From Fidelibacterota bacterium (lineage in GTDB: Bacteria; Fidelibacterota; UBA8477; JABMPR01), in assembly GCA_016845065.1 (NCBI GenBank), contig JAERTG010000050.1, forward strand, positions 62,001 through 126,000: a stretch of 64,000 nt of DNA, in the 5' to 3' direction. This document shows positions 1 through 10,265 of this stretch, in pieces. The notes below the pieces were generated by a model. That model saw only the letters and a program-made list of their open reading frames with translations, made no database searches and was not told the origin of the DNA. Position 1 is the first letter of the stretch. Every line of letters starts with the position of its first letter. The position numbers were made by a program, and so were the translations under genes.

Positions 1-398
1 TAAAGCTTTCTAAATATGCCATATCTTTGGTCCATAATTTTTCACGCAATTTCAGGTATCGAGTAAACTTGAAATCAGCTTTTTACAATGGCGAATCCGC
101 TTTGCTGGTTCAGCAACGATTACAGGGAGAGAAGGACAGTTGGAAATGGTCAATTGGTTATGTTAGATTTTCTATCCCACACTACACCCTTAGACTAAGT
201 GTATATGAAACCAGTGTTTCAGAAAGTTTTAGCTTTTATACTGCCTTTGATGATGGAGATAGATGGTTTCTTTATTTAAGGTATCAGACCCTCAATTGGT
301 TTGAATTGGAAATGAAATTGATTCAAACTCAATCCTATATTGATGTAGTGAGCCCAAAACAACTTGCTATGAGCTTACAGATGTCCATTGTCTTATAA
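1..398 (+). CDS. C-terminal fragment of a probable outer-membrane beta-barrel protein (5' partial)
   Basis: The reading frame is open from base 3, so the gene begins left of the window and only about 131 C-terminal residues are seen. The visible part alternates aromatic/hydrophobic and polar residues in short strands (for example SWKWSIGYVRFS and RWFLYLRYQTLNWFELEMKL), as the last strands of a membrane beta-barrel do, and it ends in the hydrophobic SLQMSIVL. An internal TTG at 27 could be mistaken for a start but has no special support. The signal-peptide amidase gene follows 29 bases later on the same strand. No family is recognised; the barrel reading is inference from residue pattern. Confidence 0.45.
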   Translation, partial: KLSKYAISLVHNFSRNFRYRVNLKSAFYNGESALLVQQRLQGEKDSWKWSIGYVRFSIPHYTLRLSVYETSVSESFSFYTAFDDGDRWFLYLRYQTLNWFELEMKLIQTQSYIDVVSPKQLAMSLQMSIVL

Positions 399-427
399 TT
401 CCCCTCCGACTATTTTCAACGCTAACT

Positions 428-1960
428 ATGAATCGTCAGCGATATATAATTTTCACACTCCTCTTGCTTTTTTCGATTACCTCTTTGCAGGCGAGGCGGA
501 CTGAACTCATTCTTCAAAAGGCTGCAGATGAGAGATATGTTCCTGCTATTCCTGTCTATGTAATAAACCAGTATCAATATGTTTCTCTCCAGGATTTGTT
601 GGATGCCTATAAAATTTCGGCTTTTTTAAATCCTGCTGTGAGGAAGTCGGTTTTTCGTATCGGTAGATTAAAATTTAAAGTTACCGCCTATAATCACTAC
701 GTCATGGTTGAGGATAGAACGTTTCAAATGTCTCATTCGGTGATTTTCTTTGATGGTGAAACATACCTGCCCATGGATGATTTTGTCGGTATTTTAAAGA
801 TGGTAGGGCTCGTTTCGGGGGTTACGATTTTGTCAGGAAGTGATGAAGATGACATGCAGGTTGAGCAAACTGCCGAACCTACGCAATACTCACCTTTTGA
901 TATTGTTTCAGCCAATATTGAAGAGCGACAAAATGGCACGGTAATCAGGATTCGGACGGCAAATCGCTATGATGCCAAATCTGTAAAAGCATGGATAAAT
1001 CGTGAGGAGTGGCTGTATGTAACCTTGCCAGGTGCCAAGGTAAATAAGCCAATTCTTGATAAGACAGAGATTCCTAAAAATAGCAGCATCCGCAGGGTAA
1101 CAGCTGACCAACTTGATGGTACCTCGCAACTTACTTTTCGATTGCGAGGGACAGTAGAAGGTGTGGATGTTTTGCATCGTGACTCACCTCCAGAAATATT
1201 ACTTACAATCCGGAGACCATATGTGATTGATCAGTCACACTATCTGGAGAAAGAACGTCAGAAGTGGAAATTGGATAAAGTCGTACTAGATGCTGGCCAT
1301 GGGGGACACGACCCAGGGGCTCGCGGGAATGGCCTCAGAGAAAAAGAAATTACCCTGGATGTCGTCAAGCGATTGGGGAAGTTGATTGAGACTCGCACAG
1401 ATATTGAAGTTGTTTATACCCGGGATACCGATGTTTTTGTACCGCTCTGGGAACGCACAAAAATTGCCAATGAAGCAGGTGGCAAGGTTTTCTTGAGCAT
1501 TCACGTGAATGCAAATAAGAACAAAAAAGCTTCAGGATTTGAAACCTATTTGCTCCGGCCAGGAAAAACGGATGCGGCTGTGGCTGTTGCTGAGATGGAG
1601 AATGCTGTAATAAAACTTGAAAAAAATACAGATCAGTACGACAAGCTAAGTGCCGAGCAGCTTATTTTGGCTACCATGGCTCAAAGTTCTTTTATGCAAC
1701 AAAGTGAAACCCTTGCAGATCTGACCCAGAGAGAATTTGATAAAAAACTTGTGGGACAAAACAGAGGAGTAAAGCAAGCAGGTTTTATTGTACTCATTGG
1801 TGCTTCCATGCCCAATGTACTTATTGAGTTAGGATTTATTTCCAATAAAAATGATGCTCGCCGCTTGAAACAAGCCTCTTATAGACAGAAAGCCGCACAA
1901 GGGATATTTGATGCCCTGATGAAATACAAAACTCGACACGAGAAGTTATTATCACCTTGA
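428..1960 (+). CDS. N-acetylmuramoyl-L-alanine amidase (Amidase_3), exported
   Basis: A 510-residue cell-wall hydrolase that should cleave the amide bond between muramic acid and the stem peptide in the periplasm. An N-terminal signal peptide (residues 1-22, ending SITSLQA) is followed by about 250 residues with an AMIN-like beta region, then the catalytic domain from about residue 280. The zinc-site motifs of the family are visible: VVLDAGHGGHDPGARG with the first His, GLREKEITLDV with the Glu, LSIHVNANKNK with the second His, and NVLIELGFISN with the catalytic Glu. The stop overlaps the murI start by 4 bases (TTGA), so the two cell-wall genes are probably co-translated. Confidence 0.9.
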   Translation: MNRQRYIIFTLLLLFSITSLQARRTELILQKAADERYVPAIPVYVINQYQYVSLQDLLDAYKISAFLNPAVRKSVFRIGRLKFKVTAYNHYVMVEDRTFQMSHSVIFFDGETYLPMDDFVGILKMVGLVSGVTILSGSDEDDMQVEQTAEPTQYSPFDIVSANIEERQNGTVIRIRTANRYDAKSVKAWINREEWLYVTLPGAKVNKPILDKTEIPKNSSIRRVTADQLDGTSQLTFRLRGTVEGVDVLHRDSPPEILLTIRRPYVIDQSHYLEKERQKWKLDKVVLDAGHGGHDPGARGNGLREKEITLDVVKRLGKLIETRTDIEVVYTRDTDVFVPLWERTKIANEAGGKVFLSIHVNANKNKKASGFETYLLRPGKTDAAVAVAEMENAVIKLEKNTDQYDKLSAEQLILATMAQSSFMQQSETLADLTQREFDKKLVGQNRGVKQAGFIVLIGASMPNVLIELGFISNKNDARRLKQASYRQKAAQGIFDALMKYKTRHEKLLSP

Positions 1961-2790
1961 AAGAATTAAGCGCAGAGCAAGCCATTGGTGTTTTTGACTC
2001 CGGATTGGGAGGCATCTCGGTTGTACGTGCGATAATCGATTTGTTGCCCCACGAACACCTCGTGTATTTTGGGGATACAGCCCGGGTTCCATATGGCTCA
2101 AAATCTGAAGAAACGGTTATTCGTTTCGCCCACCAGATTTCCTCTTTCCTGAGGGAAAAGCAGGTCAAAATGATTGTTGTGGCTTGTAATACAGCCTCAG
2201 CAGTGGCTTTACAGAGTCTTCAAAATAGTTTTAACATTCCCATTGTAGGTGTGATTGAACCTGGGTCAGAAGCCGCAGTGGCTGCTGCCAAGCATAAACG
2301 GATTGGAGTGATCGGCACCGCCTCAACCATTAGATCAGGAGCCTATCGTACAGCTATTAGATCGCTGGATCCAGAGATGGAAGTAATCGATCAATCCTGT
2401 CCCTTGCTAGTCCCATTAGTGGAAGAGGATTGGCCCCACGATGGCGTAGTTAGTCAAGTTTTAGAGAGCTATTTAGCTTACCTCAAGTCTCAAAATCCTG
2501 ATTCATTAATCCTGGGTTGTACCCATTATCCCTACCTCAAATCAATCATTCAAGAGGTGATGGGTTCTTCTGTGCGTCTCGTTGACTCTGGAGAGGAAAC
2601 GGCGACTCAGGTGCAAAAAGTGTTGAATGAAATGGGATTGTTGAATCATGGGAACGGAGATCCTGGAAAGCATAACTTTTATGTCTCTGATTTTCCGCAA
2701 AAGTTTGAAGAAACAGCATCCCGTTTCTTAGGGAGGCCTCTTGACAAGTTGTTTAAAGTTGAGTTAGAAGTTTTGGAATCTTACAAATAA
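1957..2790 (+). CDS. murI: Glutamate racemase
   Basis: A 277-residue enzyme that interconverts L- and D-glutamate, supplying D-Glu for peptidoglycan in the cytoplasm. Both catalytic cysteines are present in family motifs: VVACNTASAVAL near residue 73 and LILGCTHYPYL near residue 188; the N-terminal IGVFDSGLGGISVVRA binds substrate. Length is normal for the family. The start is TTG at 1957, overlapping the amidase stop by 4 bases. Function is secure from motifs and from the cell-wall neighbour. Confidence 0.95.
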   Translation: MKELSAEQAIGVFDSGLGGISVVRAIIDLLPHEHLVYFGDTARVPYGSKSEETVIRFAHQISSFLREKQVKMIVVACNTASAVALQSLQNSFNIPIVGVIEPGSEAAVAAAKHKRIGVIGTASTIRSGAYRTAIRSLDPEMEVIDQSCPLLVPLVEEDWPHDGVVSQVLESYLAYLKSQNPDSLILGCTHYPYLKSIIQEVMGSSVRLVDSGEETATQVQKVLNEMGLLNHGNGDPGKHNFYVSDFPQKFEETASRFLGRPLDKLFKVELEVLESYK

Positions 2791-2833
2791 TACATACCAT
2801 ACATTTTCAAATAAGATTGGGGATTTTCAGCGG

Positions 2834-4102
2834 GTGAATCCAGATTCTAAATCTGTTTTCGATTACATCTTCGGGTTAACCACACCAGGCGTTAAACTCG
2901 AGCTGTCCAGGGTGAAGGAGTTCATGGATCGGCTCGGCAATCCCTCTGCTTCCTATCCTGTAATCCATATTGCTGGAACCAATGGCAAGGGCTCCACTGC
3001 AGCCATGCTGGCAGCCACTCTAAGAGCATACGATAATAGTATCGGTCTATTTACATCACCCCATCTCGTCACACCCAATGAGCGCATCAGGGTAGGCAAC
3101 AACCTGGTTTCCGATAATTTTATTGTGGAAAAAGTTGAAGCATGGCGGACCCATATTGACGAACTGGGAATTACTTTTTTTGAAGTTCTTACCGCACTGG
3201 GAATGGAATATTTCAGGCAACTTTCAGTCGACTATGCCGTTATTGAAACCGGCCTTGGGGGACGTTTAGATGCTACCAATGTAGTGGACCCTGTGGTCAG
3301 TATTATTACCAGCGTTTCCATGGATCATGAAAATATCCTCGGAGACAATCTTGCTAAAATAGCCGAAGAAAAGGCTGGGATAATAAAAGCACAACGCCCC
3401 ATTCTGCTTGGAATGAATCCACCTGTTGTCAATCACGTCATAAAACAAAAGAGTCAATCAGTAAATGCACCCTACACATATGTTCCTGACAAAATCACAA
3501 TCGAATCCGTTCAACACGTCGACTTGTCTCAACGTGTTCGGTGTAAGATAGCAGGTGAGATCATAGAGGTTGATTTACCCCTGCTTGGACGTCACCAGGT
3601 GGAGAATTTTACGAATGTGCTGGTAGCCCTTATGGAATTGGGTTTCACTTTGGATGAATCCATCATTCAAAAGGGCTTAGATGACATGATTTGGCAGGGT
3701 CGAATGCAAGTTCTCCAAAAAGAACCTCTTGTACTCTACGATGTTGCCCATAATCCTGAGGGGCTTTCTCGCTTTCTTGGATCATTGGTGGAACTTGGTA
3801 AAACGGATACAATCATTGTGGCCGCATTTAATGCGAGAAAAAATATTCAGCCCATGCTGGAGCAGCTCAATCAGTGGCCAGGGGAGGTTATTTATACTGC
3901 TTTTTCAGGGCATTCTGCAGTTGAAAAGGACGCGCTACTCCATATGGGTATTGATTCAGGAAGAATAGCGCCAAATCTCCTGGAGGCATATGGACAAGCC
4001 TGCAACCTGCAAGGCAATGCCACACAGCCAATTTGCTTTATCGGCAGTCACTATCTAGCTGAGTCACTTTTTCCCATGTTCGATCAATCAGCTCAGAAAT
4101 GA
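2834..4102 (+). CDS. folC: Folylpolyglutamate synthase / dihydrofolate synthase
   Basis: A 422-residue cytoplasmic Mur-ligase-family enzyme that adds glutamate to folates (and may couple glutamate to dihydropteroate). The ATP loop is IHIAGTNGKGSTAAML near residue 45; the folate-ligase signature VIETGLGGRLDATNVV lies near residue 136, followed by SMDHENILGDNLAKIAEEKAGI, a stretch typical of FolC. The C-terminal Mur-ligase domain carries VLYDVAHNPEGL. The start is GTG at 2834, 43 bases after murI. Whether it has one or both ligase activities cannot be told from the sequence. Confidence 0.93.
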   Translation: MNPDSKSVFDYIFGLTTPGVKLELSRVKEFMDRLGNPSASYPVIHIAGTNGKGSTAAMLAATLRAYDNSIGLFTSPHLVTPNERIRVGNNLVSDNFIVEKVEAWRTHIDELGITFFEVLTALGMEYFRQLSVDYAVIETGLGGRLDATNVVDPVVSIITSVSMDHENILGDNLAKIAEEKAGIIKAQRPILLGMNPPVVNHVIKQKSQSVNAPYTYVPDKITIESVQHVDLSQRVRCKIAGEIIEVDLPLLGRHQVENFTNVLVALMELGFTLDESIIQKGLDDMIWQGRMQVLQKEPLVLYDVAHNPEGLSRFLGSLVELGKTDTIIVAAFNARKNIQPMLEQLNQWPGEVIYTAFSGHSAVEKDALLHMGIDSGRIAPNLLEAYGQACNLQGNATQPICFIGSHYLAESLFPMFDQSAQK

Positions 4103-4235
4103 ATCTTGGGTTTATTGGTATAACATGATTTTGCATAATTTATTTGCATTAATTACTTTAATAGAATGCTGCTCATAGGTAGAATTGGGCTTCGGTGTGA
4201 ATATCTCTCGAAGAAATAATAAATTAGATTTTTAA

Positions 4236-4263
4236 TTGACAAGGTATACGACTGGTTTAAATT
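4236..4263 (+). promoter_or_regulatory. Candidate promoter in the rho leader
   Basis: The 267-base gap before rho is A/T-rich and holds TTGACA at 4236-4241 and, 16 bases later, a weak TAAATT at 4258-4263. This would leave a leader of about 100 bases before the rho start. Rho is autoregulated through its leader in several bacteria, but nothing here proves that. The -10 match is poor and FCB promoters can differ from the sigma-70 consensus. Confidence 0.25.
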
Positions 4264-4369
4264 CATCTTGCAATTCAAATAACTGAATATGCAGATTCAA
4301 TCTCCCAATAAATAATTTTTCACAGAAATTTAACAACAATATCAATCACAAAAGAACAGGTTTATTTCA

Positions 4370-5623
4370 ATGAGTTTTACCATTACCCAACTTCAGGATA
4401 AGAAGTTGAAAGAGTTGGCAGATATTGCCCAGGAATTGGCAGTGCCAGCCGTCGCAGGTCAGAAAAAAATGGATCTTATCGAAGCCATTATCGAAGCCCA
4501 AACAGAAAGTGCGGGCATGATGTTTTCCAAGGGTGTTCTGGAAATATTACCAGATGGATATGGCTTTCTCAGGGATGCAGACAATAACTATCTGGCTGGA
4601 GCCCATGACATCTACGTGTCACCTTCTCAAATCAAACGTTTTGGACTTCGCACGGGACAAATAGTTTGGGGTCAGGTCCGTCCACCCAAGGATAATGAGC
4701 GCTACTTCGCGCTTTTGAAAATAGAGGCAATCAATTATCAAAATCCTGAAGAAGGTAGGATTGTCCCACAGTTTGACACACTCATTCCACTATATGCTGA
4801 TAATAAGCTAACCCTGGAGCGTGGTCCCAAGAGTTATTCAATGCGGGTGATGGATTTACTCAGTCCAGTAGGTAAAGGACAACGCGGTCTTATCACTGCC
4901 CAGCCTAAGACCGGTAAAACAATTCTCCTTCAGGATATTGCAAACTCAATTGTTCGAAACCATCCCGACGTCACGCTCATCGTGTTGCTGATTGATGAAA
5001 GACCTGAAGAAGTGACTGACATGCGCCGCATGGTGAATGCCGAAGTTATCGCATCTACCTTTGATGAACCACCAGAACGTCATGTTCAAGTTGCAGATAT
5101 GGTGCTTAATAAGGCAAAATGTATGGTAGAGTTTGGTAAGGATGTTGTCATTCTTCTAGATAGTCTGACCCGTCTTGCGCGGGCTCACAATGCGGTTATA
5201 CCTCATAGTGGTAAAATTCTGTCTGGCGGTATTGATTCCAATGCCCTCCACCGTCCAAAACGTTTCTTTGGTGCTGCCAGGAATGTTGAGCATGGTGGTA
5301 GCTTGACGATTATGGCCACTGCCCTCATTGAAACCGGGTCTCGGATGGATGATGTGATTTTTGAGGAGTTCAAGGGAACTGGTAACATGGAATTGGTACT
5401 AGACCGTCGTCTTAGTGATCGTCGAATTTATCCAGCTATAGATATCAATCGCTCTGGAACCAGGAAAGAAGAGCTGCTTCTGTCCAAGGCTGAGCTTTCC
5501 AGAACCTGGATTTTGAGAAAATTACTCAATGAAATGACGCCGGTTGAAGCTATGGAATTTCTGCTGGAGCGGATGCAGCGTTCTAGCACCAATAAAGAGT
5601 TTATTCAGACGATGAATTCATAG
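4370..5623 (+). CDS. rho: Transcription termination factor Rho
   Basis: A 417-residue hexameric RNA helicase that ends transcription. Domains in order: Rho N-terminal helical domain (1-45, [14 protein letters not shown]), cold-shock RNA-binding domain (52-125, [16 protein letters not shown]), then the ATPase. The P-loop reads TAQPKTGKT at 176-184, where most Rho proteins have APPKAGKT; Walker B is [16 protein letters not shown]. The Q- and R-loop regions ([34 protein letters not shown]) are conserved. There is no long N-terminal insertion. It sits alone between a 267-base leader and a strong terminator, so it is probably monocistronic. Confidence 0.97.
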   Translation: MSFTITQLQDKKLKELADIAQELAVPAVAGQKKMDLIEAIIEAQTESAGMMFSKGVLEILPDGYGFLRDADNNYLAGAHDIYVSPSQIKRFGLRTGQIVWGQVRPPKDNERYFALLKIEAINYQNPEEGRIVPQFDTLIPLYADNKLTLERGPKSYSMRVMDLLSPVGKGQRGLITAQPKTGKTILLQDIANSIVRNHPDVTLIVLLIDERPEEVTDMRRMVNAEVIASTFDEPPERHVQVADMVLNKAKCMVEFGKDVVILLDSLTRLARAHNAVIPHSGKILSGGIDSNALHRPKRFFGAARNVEHGGSLTIMATALIETGSRMDDVIFEEFKGTGNMELVLDRRLSDRRIYPAIDINRSGTRKEELLLSKAELSRTWILRKLLNEMTPVEAMEFLLERMQRSSTNKEFIQTMNS

Positions 5624-5646
5624 CTGAAAAGCACTTTACATACCAC

Positions 5647-5688
5647 AAAAAAGAGGAGCATAGATGAAAATCTTTGCTCCTCTTTTTT
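5647..5688 (+). terminator. Rho-independent terminator after rho
   Basis: AAGAGGAGCA at 5651-5660 pairs with TGCTCCTCTT at 5675-5684 around a 14-base loop, flanked by an A-run upstream and a T-run (to 5688) downstream. It lies 23 bases after the rho stop. Confidence 0.85.
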
Positions 5689-5807
5689 GCTCTAAAGCTG
5701 TTTGTTTTTGATGCCAGGGAAATCAGTATCAAAGCTCCACCTTTCACTTGCCTAGAGTGGGGGGGTGCGGATATATTGCGCGGCTTTATATGAGGAGGCG
5801 AAAGGAA

Positions 5808-6995
5808 ATGAGTTTCACCAAAAGAATCAATGCTTTACAGCCCTCAGCTACAATGGCTGTTATGGAAGCTGCTACACGTTTACATGAGCAAGGTGTTGAT
5901 ATTATATCCTTTGGTGCTGGGGAACCTGATTTCGATACACCTGACTACATTATTTCAGGTGCGAAAAAGGCGCTTGCTGAAGGTCATACACGCTATACGG
6001 CAGCCTCGGGGACAAAAAGTCTCAAGCAGTCCATAGTAGACAAGCTAAAACGGGAAAATGGACTTGATTACCAGACGAACCAAATTGTGGTTTCCAATGG
6101 CGGCAAACATTCCCTTTTTAATATAATGATGACCCTTTTTGATGAAGGTGATGAGGTTATCATTCTTTCCCCATATTGGGTGACGTATCCAGAGGTTGTG
6201 AAATTAAGTGGTGCCGATCAAGTATATGTCGAAACTTCGGAAAAAGACGGGTTTCAAATCTCAAGAGAACAGTTGCTTCAAAAGGTGTCGAAAAAGACCA
6301 AAGGGATTATTGTCAACACACCATCAAATCCCAGTGGGGGCGTGCTGAATCGTGAAAGCCTAAAAGCAATTGTCGATGTGGCCACAGGAAATGATTTATG
6401 GCTCATTAGTGATGAATGTTACGAAGCACTTGTATATGATGGGGAACATCTGAGCCTGGCAGGGTTTGAAGGTGCCTATGAAAAGACAGTTACCGTACAG
6501 ACAATGTCCAAAGTTTATGCCATGACCGGATGGCGAATTGGTTATACAGCCTCTACAGCAGAGCTTGCATCGGCCATGGGCAAATTCCAGGGTCAAGCTA
6601 CTGGATGTCCAAATTCCATCGCCCAGTTTGCATCCGAAGTAGCATTGAGAGAAGATCACGCCGAGTTGTCAAATTGGAGAACCCAATTTATTGAGCGCCG
6701 GAATTATATGGTTCAATCCTTGAACGAAATGCCCGGTGTCAAATGTCTTTTGCCAGAAGGTGCATTCTATGTTTTTCCAAAGATTTCAGGTCTCTTTGGT
6801 AAAAAGGTTGGCGATGTTGAGATTAAAAATGACATGGACCTGACAAAATATTTATTGGATGAAGCTCATATTACCGTCGTTCCAGGCGCTGCTTTCGGAG
6901 CCCCAGAACACGTAAGATTGTCCTACGCAACGTCCATGGACGCTATAAAAACAGGTCTTCGCAGGTTTGCAGACGCTGTTGCTAAATTGAATTGA
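5808..6995 (+). CDS. aspC: Pyridoxal-phosphate aminotransferase, aspartate aminotransferase type
   Basis: A 395-residue class I aminotransferase, probably converting aspartate and 2-oxoglutarate to oxaloacetate and glutamate in the cytoplasm. The ATG at 5808 is preferred over an in-frame TTG at 5748 because GAGGAGG sits 8 bases upstream and the family begins with residues like [19 protein letters not shown] motifs are present: [30 protein letters not shown] and the lysine in [15 protein letters not shown]. The C-terminal Arg region is HVRLSYATS. Its closest look is to the Thermus/Bacillus subgroup Ib; aromatic or prephenate substrates remain possible. Confidence 0.88.
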   Translation: MSFTKRINALQPSATMAVMEAATRLHEQGVDIISFGAGEPDFDTPDYIISGAKKALAEGHTRYTAASGTKSLKQSIVDKLKRENGLDYQTNQIVVSNGGKHSLFNIMMTLFDEGDEVIILSPYWVTYPEVVKLSGADQVYVETSEKDGFQISREQLLQKVSKKTKGIIVNTPSNPSGGVLNRESLKAIVDVATGNDLWLISDECYEALVYDGEHLSLAGFEGAYEKTVTVQTMSKVYAMTGWRIGYTASTAELASAMGKFQGQATGCPNSIAQFASEVALREDHAELSNWRTQFIERRNYMVQSLNEMPGVKCLLPEGAFYVFPKISGLFGKKVGDVEIKNDMDLTKYLLDEAHITVVPGAAFGAPEHVRLSYATSMDAIKTGLRRFADAVAKLN

Positions 6996-7014
6996 TGAAG
7001 GGAGTACCCATAAA

Positions 7015-7227
7015 ATGAAACCAGGAATCCATCCTAAATACGAGTTGCACAAGGTTGCTTGTGCCTGCGGGAATAGTTTTGAGACCTATACCACTGTTGG
7101 TGAACTGCATATAGAAATTTGCAATGAATGTCACCCATATTTCACTGGAAAACAGAAATTGCTGGATACGGCTGGTCGTATCGATAAGTTCCGTAAAAAA
7201 TATGGAACTGCTGAAAAAGCTAAATAA
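7015..7227 (+). CDS. rpmE: 50S ribosomal protein L31, zinc-binding form
   Basis: A 70-residue ribosomal protein. The zinc ligands of the C+ form are visible: CACG near residues 17-20 and [17 protein letters not shown] with two more cysteines. The basic end DKFRKKYG is typical. It is followed directly by the DUF1385 gene and prfA, an arrangement seen in many bacteria. Confidence 0.96.
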   Translation: MKPGIHPKYELHKVACACGNSFETYTTVGELHIEICNECHPYFTGKQKLLDTAGRIDKFRKKYGTAEKAK

Positions 7228-7248
7228 ATCCGCTACAAAGCTGATTTG

Positions 7249-8241
7249 ATGCCCAAGCGCTCATTCCGCGTTTTTATTCAGGCATTTCTCACTGCCCAGC
7301 AAACTATTCTGGTCGGTGGGCAAGCTATCATCGAAGGTGTGATGATGCGTGTGCCTGGTGCTTATGCTATTGCTGTGAGAAATCCTAAAGGCGAGATCAT
7401 TACCAGACGCCAGGAGTTCATTTCACTCACAGAAAAGATCGCCATATTTAAAAAACCTATCCTGCGAGGTATGGTTGCACTCTTTGAGTCCATGAAAATG
7501 GGTGTTGGTACGCTCAATGAGTCCGCAGAAATTGCCTATGAGGAAGACAGCTCAGCCGAGATGACCATGAAGGATAAAATTTTATCCTTTCTTGGAACTA
7601 TGCTGGCCCTGTCTATTGGATTAGGACTTTTCTTTGTGACACCGCTTTTCGTAACAGGTAATTTGCTCAATCTTTCAGAGACAGCATTTACTTTTAATGT
7701 TGTCTCTGGCATTATCAGAATAGCCTTATTCCTGGCATATTTATGGGGTATCTCCCTTCTTGATGATGTGAAAAGACTCTTTCAGTATCATGGTGCGGAA
7801 CATAAAGCAGTATACACTTTTGAAGCTGGAAAGAATTTGGATCTAGATTCTGCTAGACCCTTCCAAACTCAGCACCCTCGTTGCGGGACCAGTTTTATTT
7901 TTATCGTGCTTTTGTCTTCCATAATCATGTTTGCCTTTATTGATAGCGTGGTGAAACTCTTTGCTGGAGAAATGACTTTACAGATAAGATTACTGACACA
8001 TCTACCATTAATTCCATTGGTTGCAGGTGTGGGCTATGAAATTTTGAAACTGAGCTCAAAATATCGTCATATTACCTGGGTTAGAGCACTTTCAGCGCCA
8101 GGAATCTGGTTACAAAACATTACAACCAGAGAACCAGATGATGACCAACTTACTGTGGCCCTGGAATCGCTCAAGTTCGCTTTTGGTGATGATCTGGAGA
8201 AATATCAGGGAAAATCTTTTGTCGCAGAGGCCATTGACTAA
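7249..8241 (+). CDS. DUF1385 (YqhQ-like) membrane protein
   Basis: A 330-residue predicted inner-membrane protein of unknown function. The family signatures are clear: [19 protein letters not shown] at the N-terminus and [15 protein letters not shown] followed by [14 protein letters not shown] in the middle. Hydrophobic segments lie at about 110-140, 148-175, 217-240 and 250-270. I chose ATG 7249 over the TTG one codon upstream. Its stop overlaps the prfA start by one base (TAATG). Conserved placement between rpmE and prfA suggests a translation- or envelope-related role, but none is established. Confidence 0.88.
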   Translation: MPKRSFRVFIQAFLTAQQTILVGGQAIIEGVMMRVPGAYAIAVRNPKGEIITRRQEFISLTEKIAIFKKPILRGMVALFESMKMGVGTLNESAEIAYEEDSSAEMTMKDKILSFLGTMLALSIGLGLFFVTPLFVTGNLLNLSETAFTFNVVSGIIRIALFLAYLWGISLLDDVKRLFQYHGAEHKAVYTFEAGKNLDLDSARPFQTQHPRCGTSFIFIVLLSSIIMFAFIDSVVKLFAGEMTLQIRLLTHLPLIPLVAGVGYEILKLSSKYRHITWVRALSAPGIWLQNITTREPDDDQLTVALESLKFAFGDDLEKYQGKSFVAEAID

Positions 8242-9305
8242 TGTTACTGGATAAACTTCCTGATCTTAAAGTGAAGTTTAAAGAACTCGAGGGCCAACTC
8301 TCAGATCCTGAACTCATGGCCAACAATCGCAAATATGCGAAAATAGCTCGTGAGCATAATGAATTATCCCATGTTTTAGAAGTCTTTCATAGTTATGAAG
8401 AGCTCATGACCAGTATCGAGGAGGGTGAATCCATCCTTCAGGGTAATGATGATGAACTTAAGGAAATTGTCAGAGAAGAACTTGACGATTCCATTGCCGA
8501 AAAAGCCAAACTAGAAGATGATTTAAAAATTCTTCTGATCCCGAAAGATCCCTTGGATCAGGGGGCAGCTATTCTGGAGATTAGAGCTGGAGCTGGAGGA
8601 GACGAAGCTGCTTTATTTGCCTCAGATCTTGTACGCATGTATCTGCGCTATACGGAAACGAATAACTGGAAATCTGAATTTATTACCTTGAACGAATTGG
8701 GTGGGGGTGGCACAAAAGAGGCCATTATTCAGGTTACCGGTGAAAATGCCTACGGTACCTTGAAGTTTGAGAGCGGTGTTCACAGAGTCCAGCGAATTCC
8801 ACAAACTGAGAGCAGCGGTCGTATCCATACATCAGCCGCCACAGTAGCTGTACTACCAGAGGCTGAAGAAGTTGATGTTGAAATCAACAATGCAGATTTA
8901 AGAATTGATACATTCCGGGCCAGTGGTGCTGGTGGACAGCATGTCAATAAAACTGAATCAGCTATTCGTATTACACATATTCCAACCGGATTGGTTGTTT
9001 CCTGCCAGGATGAAACATCCCAGCATAAGAACAAAGACAAGGCGATGAAAGTTTTACGGGCACGCATGTTAGCCGCAGAACGCGAGAAACATGACAGCCA
9101 AGTTGCTGCCATGAGGAAAACGCTTGTATCCACGGGTGATAGAAGTGCCAAGATCAGGACCTATAACTATCCACAGGGTCGCGTGACAGATCACAGGATC
9201 AATTTGACCCTATATCGTTTGGAGGAAATTACCAATGGTGACCTCTCCGAGCTTCATGAAAAACTCGTGGCAGCGGAGATGGTCAATCGACTGGAGTCAC
9301 TTTGA
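8241..9305 (+). CDS. prfA: Peptide chain release factor 1
   Basis: A 354-residue class I release factor that reads UAA/UAG and triggers peptide release. The catalytic GGQ is at residues 231-233 within [15 protein letters not shown]. The stop-recognition tripeptide position reads P-Q-T at 187-189 ([17 protein letters not shown]), the PxT form of RF1 rather than the SPF of RF2, so the assignment as prfA rather than prfB is firm. The usual downstream partner prmC, which methylates the GGQ glutamine, is not in this window; the next gene is a PepSY-type membrane protein overlapping by 4 bases. Confidence 0.96.
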   Translation: MLLDKLPDLKVKFKELEGQLSDPELMANNRKYAKIAREHNELSHVLEVFHSYEELMTSIEEGESILQGNDDELKEIVREELDDSIAEKAKLEDDLKILLIPKDPLDQGAAILEIRAGAGGDEAALFASDLVRMYLRYTETNNWKSEFITLNELGGGGTKEAIIQVTGENAYGTLKFESGVHRVQRIPQTESSGRIHTSAATVAVLPEAEEVDVEINNADLRIDTFRASGAGGQHVNKTESAIRITHIPTGLVVSCQDETSQHKNKDKAMKVLRARMLAAEREKHDSQVAAMRKTLVSTGDRSAKIRTYNYPQGRVTDHRINLTLYRLEEITNGDLSELHEKLVAAEMVNRLESL

Positions 9306-9724
9306 GCAAGACTTCCTCTCGATCAATGCGCACCTGGCGCAAGTTCCATAGATACACATTTGGTTATAGCAAATGGATTAGTTTGGTCTCAGTTGTATTG
9401 CTTATTGTTATTACGATTACGGGTATTCTGCTCATCCATCAGGATGATTTGAAGCCCATCCAGAAATCAAGAGTTCCGCTTAGCATGCTTCCTGGTCACT
9501 ATGAGAATCGGCTAGAGACCACAAGGGATAGACAGGGGACCAAAGAAATATTCGCTGAAGAGGAGAGTGTCCCACTACGATGGGTCATTCTCGATCTGCA
9601 TACAGGTGATTTTTTTGGAAAGTACGGGTTTCTTCTTTATGATATATTGGCAGTAGTTATGCTGGTAATGGGAAGTACTGGGATATATATGTATTTTAAA
9701 ATTAGAAAAAACAGCATCTTTTAA
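9302..9724 (+). CDS. Small PepSY-associated transmembrane protein
   Basis: A 140-residue protein with two membrane segments (about 25-45, [19 protein letters not shown], and 113-132, [20 protein letters not shown]) around a roughly 65-residue external loop. The N-terminal [14 protein letters not shown] then [15 protein letters not shown] pattern and the loop text [18 protein letters not shown] resemble the PepSY_TM family found with iron reductases and sensors. The start is TTG, overlapping the prfA stop by 4 bases. It stands 12 bases before a DUF4920-type exported protein, with which it may work. The function is unknown. Confidence 0.6.
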   Translation: MSKTSSRSMRTWRKFHRYTFGYSKWISLVSVVLLIVITITGILLIHQDDLKPIQKSRVPLSMLPGHYENRLETTRDRQGTKEIFAEEESVPLRWVILDLHTGDFFGKYGFLLYDILAVVMLVMGSTGIYMYFKIRKNSIF

Positions 9725-9736
9725 GAGGGGTTAAAC

Positions 9737-10234
9737 ATGTTTAAGCACACACAAATGATGATCGTGATAATTCTTAGTCTCGGGCTGATGGTCTGTAGCT
9801 CAGAGACTGCGGAAGTTGCCGGAGATCAATTTGGACAAAGTCTCACTATGACCAAGATTACACCCGTTACGGAGGTATTTTCTCAAGCTCAGGATTTGAA
9901 TGGTCAGATGGTTCGCGTTTCGGGTACCGTATCCGATCTCTGCAAGCACAAGGGTTGTTGGATGCAGGTTAGCGATGGACAAAATGTTTTAACAGTACGA
10001 TTTAAAGATGAAGCCTTTATTCTTCCAGCTACAGCAATTGGTCGAAATGTTGATATGGAAGGACTATTCTTTGCAGAAAAAATCTCCAATCCTTTAGGAT
10101 CACATCAGGCCTGTGCAGAGGGTGGCGAACATACGGGTGAAGGCGCTTGTGAGAATGAGCGTGCTGAGAAGACAGTAGCTAAAGTAGCAGATGTTCGTTA
10201 TACCATGGTATCAACTGGCCTGGTTCTTTCATAA
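9737..10234 (+). CDS. DUF4920-like exported OB-fold protein
   Basis: A 165-residue protein with a signal peptide or lipoprotein signal (MIVIILSLGLMVCSS; Cys at about residue 21, though Val at -1 is unusual for a lipobox). The core reads LNGQMVRVSGTVSDLCKHKGCWMQVSDG then LTVRFKDEAF, the DUF4920 pattern with its CxxxxGCWM motif. Near the C-terminus an insertion rich in His, Cys and Glu (SHQACAEGGEHTGEGACENE) could bind a metal. ATG 9737 follows a GAGGGG ribosome site. No catalytic role is known. Confidence 0.65.
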   Translation: MFKHTQMMIVIILSLGLMVCSSETAEVAGDQFGQSLTMTKITPVTEVFSQAQDLNGQMVRVSGTVSDLCKHKGCWMQVSDGQNVLTVRFKDEAFILPATAIGRNVDMEGLFFAEKISNPLGSHQACAEGGEHTGEGACENERAEKTVAKVADVRYTMVSTGLVLS

Positions 10235-10265
10235 AATTTTTTCATCTGTAACGACTGAATAGGAA

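Noticed and set aside
5748-5807. Upstream TTG extension of the aminotransferase
   Set aside because: The ATG at 5808 has a strong ribosome site and fits the family's N-terminus; the 20 extra residues match nothing.
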